Shown here: in pieces, positions 26,465 through 34,691 of the stretch
How positions within the stretch are numbered: position 1 is the stretch's first letter
How the letters are laid out: each line of letters opens with the position of its first letter
Assembly (NCBI RefSeq): GCF_006715025.1
Contig: NZ_VFMK01000001.1
Location: 1,364,001-1,428,000, forward strand
Reading direction: 5' to 3'
Source of the DNA: Serratia fonticola
GTDB taxonomy: Bacteria; Pseudomonadota; Gammaproteobacteria; Enterobacterales; Enterobacteriaceae
DNA length: 64,000 nt
Position numbers and translations under genes: made by a program
The notes under the pieces: generated by a model
The model's database searches: none
What the model saw: only the letters and a program-made list of their open reading frames with translations
What the model was told of the DNA's origin: nothing

Positions 26465-26959
26465 TCAGGATTTGGGCTGGTGCCATAGCACCATGCCATT
26501 TTTAGGCACGCGTTTCAGGCAGTCAGCCAGGGGTTCACCGTCTGGGAACACCAGGTCCGGTGCGATGTCGGCGAGTGGATAAAGCATGAATTCACGCTCT
26601 TTCAGGCCGTAATGTGGCACGGTCAGACGCTCGGTATTAATCACCCGGTCACCGTAGAGCATGATATCCAGATCCAGTGTACGTGGGCCCCAGCGCTCGT
26701 CTTTGCGCACACGGCCCTGATTGCGTTCTATCGCCTGAGTGTGATCGAGCAATTGCTCTGGTGGCAATTGGGTATCCAACGCCACCACCGCATTGAGGAA
26801 ATCCGGCTGGTTTTGCGGCCCCAGCGGTTTTGTGCGGTATAACGGCGAGCAAACGATCAGATGAGTGCGAGGGATATGATCCAACGCCTCCAGCGCGGTA
26901 TTCACCTGTTGCAGTGGCTGCGCCAGATTGCTCCCCAGCGCGATATAAACGCGGATCAT
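26465..26959 (-). CDS. folK: 2-amino-4-hydroxy-6-hydroxymethyldihydropteridine pyrophosphokinase FolK
   Basis: FolK transfers pyrophosphate from ATP to 6-hydroxymethyl-dihydropterin in folate synthesis. The 164-residue protein has YIALGSNL at the start, the RWGPRTLDLDIMLYG motif (about residues 92-106) with the two magnesium aspartates, and LTVPH. It overlaps the pcnB stop by one base (TAATG), so it is translated from the same message, as in E. coli. Confidence 0.95.
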   Translation of the reverse strand: MIRVYIALGSNLAQPLQQVNTALEALDHIPRTHLIVCSPLYRTKPLGPQNQPDFLNAVVALDTQLPPEQLLDHTQAIERNQGRVRKDERWGPRTLDLDIMLYGDRVINTERLTVPHYGLKEREFMLYPLADIAPDLVFPDGEPLADCLKRVPKNGMVLWHQPKS

Positions 26960-28506
26960 TATGCCCCTTCTTTACGCGGTGTCTTGCGGCGTGGGCGGCG
27001 CTGACGTGCCCGGCGTGGTGCCGGATCCTCGCCCAACGTGCTCAGCATGGTTTTCTGGCGCGCAGGGGTTGCCTCCTGGAACTCATCCCACCATTCAGCG
27101 AGGCGAACCATTTCCGGATTGTTTTCCACTTCAGCACGCAGTGCCAGCAAATCATACGCTGCACGGAATTTAGGATGTTCCATCAGCTTGTGCGCACGCT
27201 TGCCCTGACGGCGGGAGAGGCGTAGCTGCAACTGCCAGATGTCACGTACAAGTGTAGTGATTCGCTTGGGGATCGCCAGTGAACGGCACTCTTCATCCAG
27301 CACATCATTCATTGCCAGCGCAAAGGCATCGTAATAGGCCAACCCGCTTTCCTGTGCCAGTTTCTGCGCATGTTCCAGCAGTGGGTACCACAGCATGACG
27401 GCAAACAGGAACGCCGGATTGACACGCATATCATTTTGCAGGCGGTAATCGGTATTTTTCAGTACCTGCACCAGAATGCGTTCCATCGGCGTGTCATGAT
27501 TTGGCGTAAAGTGGCGCGCAATTAATGGGAACAGCGGCTGGAACAGTTGATATTCACACAGCTTCAGGTACGTCTGATAACCGTAACCTGCCTGCAGCAA
27601 TTTCAATGACTCCTCGAACAGACGAGCCGGTGGAATTTCGTGCAGCAGCGAGGCCAGACGTGGAATAGGTTCTGCCGTCTCTTCGCTTAAGGTCATATCA
27701 AGCTTGGCGGCAAAGCGCACCGCACGCAGCATCCGCACCGGATCTTCGCGGTAACGGGTTTCCGGATCGCCAATCAGGCGGATTACGCCCTGCTGCAGAT
27801 CGCGCAGGCCACCGACGTAGTCTCGCAGAGTAAAGTCTGCGACCCCGTAATACAGGCTGTTGATGGTGAAATCGCGGCGTTGGGCATCTTCTTCGATCGA
27901 ACCGAAGATGTTATCGCGCAGCAGCATACCGTTTTGCGCCTGCTGTGATGAGTTCTTGTCAGATTCCTGATTCTGCTCGTGATGGCCACGGAAGGTGGCA
28001 ACTTCGATGATTTCCGGCCCGAACATCACATGCGCCAGCCTGAAACGGCGGCCAACCAGGCGGCAGTTACGGAACAATTTACGTACCTGTTCAGGTGTGG
28101 CATTGGTCGTAATATCGAAATCTTTCGGTTTTTTACCCAGCAGCAGATCGCGTACGCCACCGCCGACCAGATAGGCTTCATAGCCGGACTTATTCAGGCG
28201 ATAAAGCACTTTTAAGGCGTTTTCGCTGATGTCTTTACGTGAGATCGAATGCTGTTCGCGTGGGATCACAGTCATTGAGCGCGTTCCCTCTGCGGCTGGC
28301 AATGGTGGGCGTTTACGCGCCGCCGGGCGGCGCGCAGAGCGCTCTTTGCCGTTATCGGCAGGGCGCGGTGACATTGTTGCCGACTGTTCGGTGTGCGCGT
28401 TTTCTTCGCGGACTTCGTTTTTATCGCTGGCCGGCGCATCATCGCGGGTCAACTTGTCATCGCGGATTAGTACCTTACGGCAGAAATTGGCTACTCGGGT
28501 AAAAAT
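26959..28506 (-). CDS. pcnB: Poly(A) polymerase I PcnB with AUU start
   Basis: PcnB adds 3' poly(A) tails that hasten RNA decay and controls ColE1 plasmid copy number. The 515-residue frame has the nucleotidyltransferase motif VGGGVRDLLLGKKPKDFDITTNA with catalytic aspartates and the KLFRNCRLVGRRFRLAHV region. ATG and TTG starts would cut the N terminus. Reading back from the TTG at 28452, the frame gives FTRVANFCRKVL, the exact N terminus of E. coli PcnB, beginning at an ATT (28506) with GAGGTG four bases before it. E. coli pcnB is known to start at AUU. The C-terminal tail is basic (RRARQRRPRRKTPRK). Confidence 0.92.
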   Translation of the reverse strand: MFTRVANFCRKVLIRDDKLTRDDAPASDKNEVREENAHTEQSATMSPRPADNGKERSARRPAARKRPPLPAAEGTRSMTVIPREQHSISRKDISENALKVLYRLNKSGYEAYLVGGGVRDLLLGKKPKDFDITTNATPEQVRKLFRNCRLVGRRFRLAHVMFGPEIIEVATFRGHHEQNQESDKNSSQQAQNGMLLRDNIFGSIEEDAQRRDFTINSLYYGVADFTLRDYVGGLRDLQQGVIRLIGDPETRYREDPVRMLRAVRFAAKLDMTLSEETAEPIPRLASLLHEIPPARLFEESLKLLQAGYGYQTYLKLCEYQLFQPLFPLIARHFTPNHDTPMERILVQVLKNTDYRLQNDMRVNPAFLFAVMLWYPLLEHAQKLAQESGLAYYDAFALAMNDVLDEECRSLAIPKRITTLVRDIWQLQLRLSRRQGKRAHKLMEHPKFRAAYDLLALRAEVENNPEMVRLAEWWDEFQEATPARQKTMLSTLGEDPAPRRARQRRPRRKTPRKEGA

Positions 28507-28606
28507 GGTACACCTCGATAGTGACGGATAAAAATGGCGCTAACAAAAAAATAGCGGCTAATCATAGCTCACCATGGCGGCTTTGAGAATGCCGTTGTGC
28601 TTTATC

Positions 28607-28727
28607 ACCTTGGTCTTTCACGCTGAAGCGGTGTTGGCCGTACGCCATTCTTCCGGTCACTTATTTGATATCCGCGCCTGGAATAATCGAACTAACCGCT
28701 TCGCTGTCACTTGAAATCCATGGGATC
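28607..28727. repeat. Degenerate dispersed-repeat copy overlapping the gluQ 3' end
   Basis: The left arm GGTCTTTCACGCTGAAGCGG then TGTTGG (28613 on) matches the family's GTCTTTCACACTACAGCGTTGTT arm. The right arm CACTTGAAATCCATGGGAT (28708-28726) matches CTTGAAATCCATAGGGTATA. The gluQ stop codon (28661-28663) lies inside the element, so about 21 codons of gluQ are repeat sequence. Confidence 0.6.
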
Positions 28728-29605
28728 TGGCCTATGTAGATTGCCTGTTGACGAGGCACCGTTTCCAACTGCCAATGTTGTACAGCCCAGCTCAATAATA
28801 ACGGCAGGTCAAGATCTTGCCAGCTTTCTGGTAAGGGTTGGTGCAGAAATTTCAGGGCTTCAACCAGTATCGGACGCGGATCGCCTGTGGGTAATGCAGG
28901 CGCGTGATTCTGCTTTGACAGTTTAATGCCGTGGCGACCCAGAGCCAGTGGCAAATGGATATAGGCCGGGACCGGTGCCTGCAATTGTTGATACAGCGCA
29001 ATCTGACGCACGGTGGGCTCGATCAGATCGGCCCCGCGCACGATTTCGGTCACTCCCTGGAAATGATCGTCGATCACGACTGCCAGATTGTAGGCAAACA
29101 GGCCGTCTCGGCGACGGATAATGAAATCTTCCTGTGCCAGGGCCGGATCGGCGTGCAATTCCCCCTGTAACCGATCGTGGAAGGTATACACCGGGTTTGA
29201 TTGCCGCAGGCGGATTGCTGCACCGTCAGGGCCTGGCTGCAGGTCGCGGCAATGACCATCGTACAACCCCCCGATCTGCTGAATACGGCTGCGGGTACAG
29301 GTGCAGTAATAGCTGAGATCCTGCTGTTGCAGCCAATCAAGCGTGGCGCGGTAAGCTTCGTGACGTTGGGATTGATAGATGACCTGGCCGTCCCAGTGGA
29401 GACCATAGTGTTCTAATGCAGACAGGATACGATCGGCTGCGCCGACAACTTCGCGCGGAGGATCGATATCTTCAATACGCACCAGCCATTGCCCATGTTG
29501 TGCACGAGCCTGGAGGTAGCTTCCCAGAGCGGCAATCAGCGAACCAAAATGCAGATCTCCGGAAGGCGATGGGGCAAAGCGCCCCACATAATGACTTTCT
29601 AACAT
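28661..29605 (-). CDS. gluQ: Glutamyl-Q tRNA(Asp) synthetase GluQ
   Basis: GluQ is a truncated glutamyl-tRNA synthetase that attaches glutamate to the queuosine base of tRNA(Asp). The 314-residue protein has FAPSPSGDLHFGSL (HIGH-like) near residue 10, a four-cysteine/tyrosine zinc site region around YYCTCTRSRIQ and HC, and LSKQN (KMSK-like) near residue 232. It lacks the anticodon-binding half, as expected. The C-terminal tail after about residue 292 appears to be encoded by a dispersed repeat. It lies between dksA and pcnB, as in E. coli. Confidence 0.92.
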   Translation of the reverse strand: MLESHYVGRFAPSPSGDLHFGSLIAALGSYLQARAQHGQWLVRIEDIDPPREVVGAADRILSALEHYGLHWDGQVIYQSQRHEAYRATLDWLQQQDLSYYCTCTRSRIQQIGGLYDGHCRDLQPGPDGAAIRLRQSNPVYTFHDRLQGELHADPALAQEDFIIRRRDGLFAYNLAVVIDDHFQGVTEIVRGADLIEPTVRQIALYQQLQAPVPAYIHLPLALGRHGIKLSKQNHAPALPTGDPRPILVEALKFLHQPLPESWQDLDLPLLLSWAVQHWQLETVPRQQAIYIGQIPWISSDSEAVSSIIPGADIK

Positions 29606-29678
29606 ATCAGAAGGGAGGGGTTCCCTTTACTCTATGCGGCGCGCGTTGTTGGCACGCGCCGCGAGCGTTAATAACGGC

Positions 29679-30134
29679 TTAGCCAGCCATCTGCTTTTCG
29701 CGGATTTCGGCTAACGTCTTGCAGTCGATGCACAAATCGGCAGTCGGACGCGCTTCAAGCCGACGGATGCCGATCTCCACGCCGCAAGATTCGCAGAAGC
29801 CGAAATCATCGTCCTCTACTTTCTTCAGCGTTTTCTCGATCTTTTTGATCAATTTGCGTTCGCGATCGCGGTTACGCAGTTCAAGGCTGAACTCTTCTTC
29901 CTGAGTGGCACGGTCGGCCGGATCAGGGAAGTTGGCTGCCTCTTCTTGCATATGCGAAACAGTACGGTCAACTTCATCCCTGAGCTGGTTGCGCCATGCT
30001 TCAAGAATACGCTTGAAATGCGACAACTGGGCGTCGTTCATGTACTCTTCGCCCGGCTTCTCTTGGTACGGCTCCACCCCAGCGATGGCGAGAATGCTCA
30101 AGGACGAGGTTTTACGGGTTTGCCCTTCTTGCAT
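29679..30134 (-). CDS. dksA: RNA polymerase-binding transcription factor DksA
   Basis: DksA binds the RNA polymerase secondary channel and with ppGpp adjusts rRNA and amino-acid gene transcription. The 151-residue protein has the length of E. coli DksA, the coiled-coil tip acidic residues in DPADRATQEEE and a C-terminal four-cysteine zinc finger (FCESCGVEIGIRRLEARPTA then CIDC). It is 73 bases upstream of gluQ on the same strand. Confidence 0.97.
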   Translation of the reverse strand: MQEGQTRKTSSLSILAIAGVEPYQEKPGEEYMNDAQLSHFKRILEAWRNQLRDEVDRTVSHMQEEAANFPDPADRATQEEEFSLELRNRDRERKLIKKIEKTLKKVEDDDFGFCESCGVEIGIRRLEARPTADLCIDCKTLAEIREKQMAG

Positions 30135-30346
30135 ATTGCTTCTCCTACATACACACGCACTATACCCTTTATTACGAATGCCACAGGGTATGTCGAATCC
30201 CCAATGCGGGGGAAAAACAGGCCGCTATAAATAACAGAAGGGAAGGGGGATGGCAATTATTCCTGTCGCCTGCTTGACAATGGTGTGAAGGAAGGCGTAT
30301 TTGGCGACGCAATATCCGGTTGTCGATTTATTTGTGCCCGGAAACG

Positions 30347-31054
30347 CTAATCGATAAAAAACGGTAACTTATCGCAGAGCGAGATACCGTCAGGTGATAA
30401 TTTTGCCCCATAACAAACCACTTCCACTCCCGACTGCTGAACCTGCGCCAGTAGTGCCGCGTAACGCTCATCTATATGATGTGCCGGGGCGACCTGCTCA
30501 ATACCGCTATGTAACACGGCAAAGAATAATACCGCCCGTTGGCCGTGTTCAACCACGCTTTGCAACTCACGCAGATGCTTTTGCCCTCTGAGCGTTACGG
30601 CATCAGGGAAGTAACCATGCTGATGTTGCAATAGTGTGACTGACTTAACTTCAATATAGCAGTTAACCCGGTTTTCTGCCTGTAATAACAAATCGATACG
30701 GCTGTTCTCGCTACCGTATTTTACCTCGCCGGTAATTTTACTGTAACCGGATAATTCATTGATTATATTCTGTTCGATTGCTTCACGAACCAGAGTGTTG
30801 GCACGCAGGGTGTTGACGCAGATCCAGTCGCCAGCCTGGGTATGTGTCAGCTCCCAACTGTGGGCATATTTGCGTTTGGCGTTATCCGACGTGGAATACC
30901 AAACGGTATCACCGGGCGTGGCACAGCCGGTCATGGCGCCGGTATTGGCGCAGTGCAACGTAAAGGTTTCGCCTTCAGGGGTGATAACGTCGGCCAGAAA
31001 GCGTTTATAGCGTTTGATCAACGTGGCGGGCTTTAGCGGTGGAGTAAAAATCAT
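30347..31054 (-). CDS. sfsA: DNA-binding protein SfsA
   Basis: The 235-residue protein matches E. coli SfsA (start MIFTPPLKPATLIKRYKRFLADV; segment CANTGAMTGC near 35-45; YIEVKSVTLL). SfsA was described as a sugar fermentation stimulation protein that binds DNA; the EVK motif is nuclease-like, but an enzymatic role is not established. Its start overlaps the thpR stop by 4 bases. The 212 bases between it and dksA show no gene. Confidence 0.93.
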   Translation of the reverse strand: MIFTPPLKPATLIKRYKRFLADVITPEGETFTLHCANTGAMTGCATPGDTVWYSTSDNAKRKYAHSWELTHTQAGDWICVNTLRANTLVREAIEQNIINELSGYSKITGEVKYGSENSRIDLLLQAENRVNCYIEVKSVTLLQHQHGYFPDAVTLRGQKHLRELQSVVEHGQRAVLFFAVLHSGIEQVAPAHHIDERYAALLAQVQQSGVEVVCYGAKLSPDGISLCDKLPFFID

Positions 31055-31593
31055 GGTTTATCCTGCGGAGCGAGCGGCCATTGCTCAAGCTCATGGTAAC
31101 GGGTACGTCCTTGTTCAAACACCGACTGATAGAGAGAGAAGCGATCGGCTCTGAAGAGCCAACCCGGTGTGGCCGGTGGAATGGCGACGGGTTTGGTGGC
31201 GGCTCGCAATAAAGTAATGTGCGGATGAAAAGGCAACGGGCTCTGATAGCAACCACTGCGAGCCGCTTGCGAACGCAGTAATTCTGCTAATTGTAACAGC
31301 GTACGCGGCGCGCGTTTGGTACCCAACCAGACGACGCCGGGGCGCGGCCAGTGGCCGAGATCGTCAAGGGTGACGTTAAATCCGCTTTGCACAATACGCC
31401 CTGCCAGCGTTTTTAACGCCCGCTCTTTCTGCGCACCGATCTCACCAAGAAACGCCAACGTCAAATGCAGGTTGGCTGCGGCAACCGGTCGGCCATCTTC
31501 GGGTTTAAATGCATCGGCACGCCAGCGAATCACCTGTTGTTGCAAGGCATCGGGTAGCGACAAAGCGAAGAACAGGCGGCGCGAACTGGACAT
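31051..31593 (-). CDS. thpR: RNA 2',3'-cyclic phosphodiesterase ThpR
   Basis: ThpR (LigT) opens 2',3'-cyclic phosphates of RNA and can ligate tRNA halves in vitro. The 180-residue protein has the two catalytic HxT motifs of the 2H family, HLTLAFLG and HPHITLLR. The start at 31593 (MSSSRRLFFAL) agrees with the family; a longer frame to 31650 runs into the dispersed repeat at 31632 and should be rejected. It is upstream of sfsA with a 4-base overlap. Confidence 0.93.
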   Translation of the reverse strand: MSSSRRLFFALSLPDALQQQVIRWRADAFKPEDGRPVAAANLHLTLAFLGEIGAQKERALKTLAGRIVQSGFNVTLDDLGHWPRPGVVWLGTKRAPRTLLQLAELLRSQAARSGCYQSPLPFHPHITLLRAATKPVAIPPATPGWLFRADRFSLYQSVFEQGRTRYHELEQWPLAPQDKP

Positions 31594-31631
31594 GGAACCC
31601 CGGTAAATGAGTGAAACGGTGAGCCTAATTC

Positions 31632-31767
31632 TATACCCTATGAATTTCAAGCTACAGCTAGGCGAGAAGCTCTCTCATCCCCAGAAGCTTGCTTTTGGGT
31701 AAGTAACAGGGATGGGCCGAGTCGCGGTGCAGGTTAACAACGCTGCAGCTTGAAAGTGACGGGTATA
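31632..31767. repeat. Complete dispersed-repeat copy between thpR and hrpB (136 bp)
   Basis: The element begins TATACCCTATGAATTTCAAGC (31632) and ends GCTTGAAAGTGACGGGTATA (31767), so both ends carry TATACCC/GGGTATA. Internally it has AGGCGAGAAGC and CCCCAGAAGCTTGC and the AACAACGCTGCAGC block seen inverted in other copies. It lies in the divergent thpR-hrpB gap and is in reverse orientation to the copy at 16.8 kb. Confidence 0.8.
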
Positions 31768-31806
31768 CAATGTGCGCCGTCTATTCACTATCCCAGGGAG
31801 AGTTTT

Positions 31807-34245
31807 GTGTCCTCACTGCCCGTCAGCGCGGTTCTTGATGAGCTGCTTGCCGCACTGCAATCCGCCCCGCAGGTGCTGTTGCATGCCCCTACCGGTGCCG
31901 GGAAATCCACCTGGTTGCCGCTACAGATCCTGGCTAAAGCCGGGCTGCCGGGGCGTATCATTATGCTGGAACCAAGGCGGCTGGCGGCAAAAAACGTCGC
32001 TTATCGGCTGGCACAACAGCTGGGGGAAGAACCGGGCCAGACCGTAGGCTATCGCATGCGTGCCGAGAGCAAAAGCGGGCCACAGACGCGACTGGAGGTG
32101 GTGACTGAGGGCATTCTCACCCGCATGTTGCAGCAGGACGCTGAACTGCAAGGCGTCTCGCTGATTATTCTTGATGAATTCCACGAACGCAGCTTACAGG
32201 CCGATCTGGCTTTGGCCCTGCTGTTGGATGTGCAACAGGGCCTGCGCGACGACCTGAAACTGCTGATCATGTCGGCGACGCTGGATAATGCGCGTCTTTC
32301 GCAACTGCTGCCGCAAGCGCCAGTGGTAGTGTCTGAAGGGCGCAGCCATCCCGTCGAACGGCAATACCAACCGTTGGCCAGTCACCAACGGCTGGAGGAT
32401 GGCGTTGCCTCTGCGGTGAAGCGCCTGTTGTCTGAGCAATCAGGTTCGCTGTTGTTATTCCTGCCCGGCGTGGCGGAAATCAACCGTGTTCTGGAGCGAT
32501 TGACGGGGGATGTGGCCGCGGATACCGATCTTTGCCCGTTGTATGGGGCACTGCCGTTGGCTCAGCAACAGAAAGCCATCCAACCGGCCCCAAGCGGGCG
32601 GCGTAAAGTGGTGCTGGCGACCAATATTGCGGAAACCAGTCTGACGATTGAAGGCATCCGTCTGGTGGTCGACAGCGGTCTGGAACGGATCGCGCGTTAC
32701 GACGTACGTAACGGTCTGACACGCCTGGTAACCCAGCGCATCAGCCAGGCTTCAATGATTCAACGTGCAGGCCGTGCAGGGCGTCTGGAGCCTGGTATCT
32801 GTTGGCATCTGTTTGCCAAGGAGCAGGCAGAGCGAGCAGTCGAGCATGCGGAGCCTGAAATCCTGCACAGCGATCTGGCCAGTTTCTGGCTGGAACTGTT
32901 GCAATGGGGTTGTGTGGATGTGGAGCAGTTAACCTGGCTCGATCAACCGCCGTCGGCGGCGTTAGTGGCAGCCCGCCGTCTATTGCATACGCTGGCAGCC
33001 ATCGACGCCAGCGAAAAATTAACGGGCAAGGGCCGCCAGATGGCGGGATTGGGCTGTGAACCACGGCTGGCGGCAATGCTATGCGCGGGTGCTGAGATGG
33101 GCGCCGATGGTTTGGCGACGGCAGCGATGCTGGCTGCTCTGTTGGAGGAGCCGCCGCGCAGTGGACAGATGGATATCGGCTATTGGTTGAGCCGCCCTCA
33201 GCCGCATTGGCAGCGCCGTGCGGCGCAGTTAAGCAGGCGATTGAGCGACAAACGTGGGCAGATAGATGCCAACGTGGCCGCGGTTTTGCTGGCAGAAGCT
33301 TTTGCCGATCGCATCGCCCAGCGGCGCGGGCAGGACGGGCGCTATCTGTTGGCCAACGGTCTGGGGGCGGCCATGAATCAGGACGAGGCGCTTTCCAGAG
33401 CCCCTTGGTTGATTATTCCCAGCCTGTTGCAAGGGCATAATAGTCCGGATGCCCGTATTCTGTTGGCCTTACCGGTCAACATTGATGAACTGGCTGATCG
33501 CTTGCCTGAGATTGTCAGCAGCCAGACCGCCGTAGAATGGGATGAAGAGAAAGGCACATTACGTGCCTGGAAACGTCAGCAGATTGGGCGTTTAACGCTG
33601 CGATCCCAGCCGCTGGCCAAACCGGCAGAGGAGGAACTGCAACAGGCGCTGATAAACTGGGTGCGGGCACAAGGGTTGGCTGTGCTGAACTGGGATACTG
33701 CCGCCGAGCAGTTGCGCTTGCGTTTACACTGCGCTCAACGCTGGTTGCCCGAAGCCCAATGGCCACCGATGGATGATGAATCGCTGCTCGAAACGCTGGA
33801 AAGTTGGCTGCGACCTTCGTTGAATGGCGTTCGCGATCTCCGGGGGCTAAAACAGGTAAATATTGCCGAAGCCTTGGCGCGTTTATTGGACTGGCAGCAA
33901 AAACAGCGGCTCGATAATGCGTTGCCGACGCATTACACTGTACCGACCGGCAGCCGTCTGCCAATCCGCTATGACGCCGAGAATCCCCCCGCGCTGGCGG
34001 TGCGCTTACAGGAGATGTTTGGCGAACAGCGAAGCCCCACGCTGGCTGAGGGGCGTATCGCGGTGGTGCTTGAGTTACTCTCACCCGCGCATCGGCCGCT
34101 GCAGATTACCGGGGATCTGGCCGCCTTTTGGCAGGGGGCCTACCCTGAGGTAAAAAAAGAGATGAAAGGGCGCTACCCCAAACATGTATGGCCAGACGAT
34201 CCGGCCAATACGGCCCCCACCCGAAGAACCAAGAAATACCAGTAA
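31807..34245 (+). CDS. hrpB: ATP-dependent helicase HrpB (DEAH family)
   Basis: The 812-residue protein has helicase motifs APTGAGKST (I), DEFHERS (II, a DEFH variant of DEAH), SATL (III) and QRAGRAGR (VI), then the HrpB-specific C-terminal domain. Its substrate in E. coli is not established. The start is GTG at 31807 (VSSLPVSAV matches the E. coli N terminus) with AGGGAG upstream; the ATG at 31750 lies in the repeat element and is rejected. Confidence 0.94.
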   Translation: MSSLPVSAVLDELLAALQSAPQVLLHAPTGAGKSTWLPLQILAKAGLPGRIIMLEPRRLAAKNVAYRLAQQLGEEPGQTVGYRMRAESKSGPQTRLEVVTEGILTRMLQQDAELQGVSLIILDEFHERSLQADLALALLLDVQQGLRDDLKLLIMSATLDNARLSQLLPQAPVVVSEGRSHPVERQYQPLASHQRLEDGVASAVKRLLSEQSGSLLLFLPGVAEINRVLERLTGDVAADTDLCPLYGALPLAQQQKAIQPAPSGRRKVVLATNIAETSLTIEGIRLVVDSGLERIARYDVRNGLTRLVTQRISQASMIQRAGRAGRLEPGICWHLFAKEQAERAVEHAEPEILHSDLASFWLELLQWGCVDVEQLTWLDQPPSAALVAARRLLHTLAAIDASEKLTGKGRQMAGLGCEPRLAAMLCAGAEMGADGLATAAMLAALLEEPPRSGQMDIGYWLSRPQPHWQRRAAQLSRRLSDKRGQIDANVAAVLLAEAFADRIAQRRGQDGRYLLANGLGAAMNQDEALSRAPWLIIPSLLQGHNSPDARILLALPVNIDELADRLPEIVSSQTAVEWDEEKGTLRAWKRQQIGRLTLRSQPLAKPAEEELQQALINWVRAQGLAVLNWDTAAEQLRLRLHCAQRWLPEAQWPPMDDESLLETLESWLRPSLNGVRDLRGLKQVNIAEALARLLDWQQKQRLDNALPTHYTVPTGSRLPIRYDAENPPALAVRLQEMFGEQRSPTLAEGRIAVVLELLSPAHRPLQITGDLAAFWQGAYPEVKKEMKGRYPKHVWPDDPANTAPTRRTKKYQ

Positions 34246-34389
34246 TCGGTCACGTGCTCTGACAGTAGGCATTCGCCGTATTGTAATGTGGAAAACTGGA
34301 AAATTGTCTCGGCGACGGTTCCCAATGGGGCTGATAACTGTATGTACAGATTCATTGCTTTGCTTGAATAAATCGTTCTCGCGGTGGTA

Positions 34390-34587
34390 ACTCGTCCTTT
34401 TCTAACCGCAGTGTTGGGGATTCCACTCCCTATGCGGCTCGTCTATGGGCCTCACCCGTTAGGGGGCCGATATCCTCTGCATTGAGATCTGTTCCTGACA
34501 GATTTGTCTCCCAGTCACTTATTTAGTATAAGCTCCAAGGGATCCCTAGGTGACCGCCTGGCTCCAACTTGCAAGCCATGGGGTATA
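34390..34587. repeat. Diverged dispersed-repeat copy between hrpB and mrcB
   Basis: The right end GCAAGCCATGGGGTATA (to 34587) and internal blocks GGGCCTCACCCGTTAGGGGGCC, GACAGATTTGTC and CCCAGTCACTTA match the copies at 16.8 and 59.8 kb in the same order. The left end (ACTCGTCCTTTTCTAACCGC) is only loosely similar. The 446-base hrpB-mrcB gap otherwise holds no gene that could be supported. Confidence 0.65.
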
Positions 34588-34691
34588 GGGTAGAGAATTC
34601 AGATGTTTCTTCTGTTCAGCCTAGTGGCTTAAGCACAGATTAAGCGACAAAATAACGGCCAAGAGTGCCGCAAGCGTGGAGAATAACCGCA

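Noticed and set aside
31594..31650. Upstream extension of thpR
   Set aside because: It runs into the dispersed repeat starting at 31632 and adds residues unlike the family.
31750..31806. Upstream extension of hrpB to an ATG at 31750
   Set aside because: The added codons overlap the dispersed repeat ending at 31767, and the GTG at 31807 matches the E. coli N terminus with a good ribosome site.
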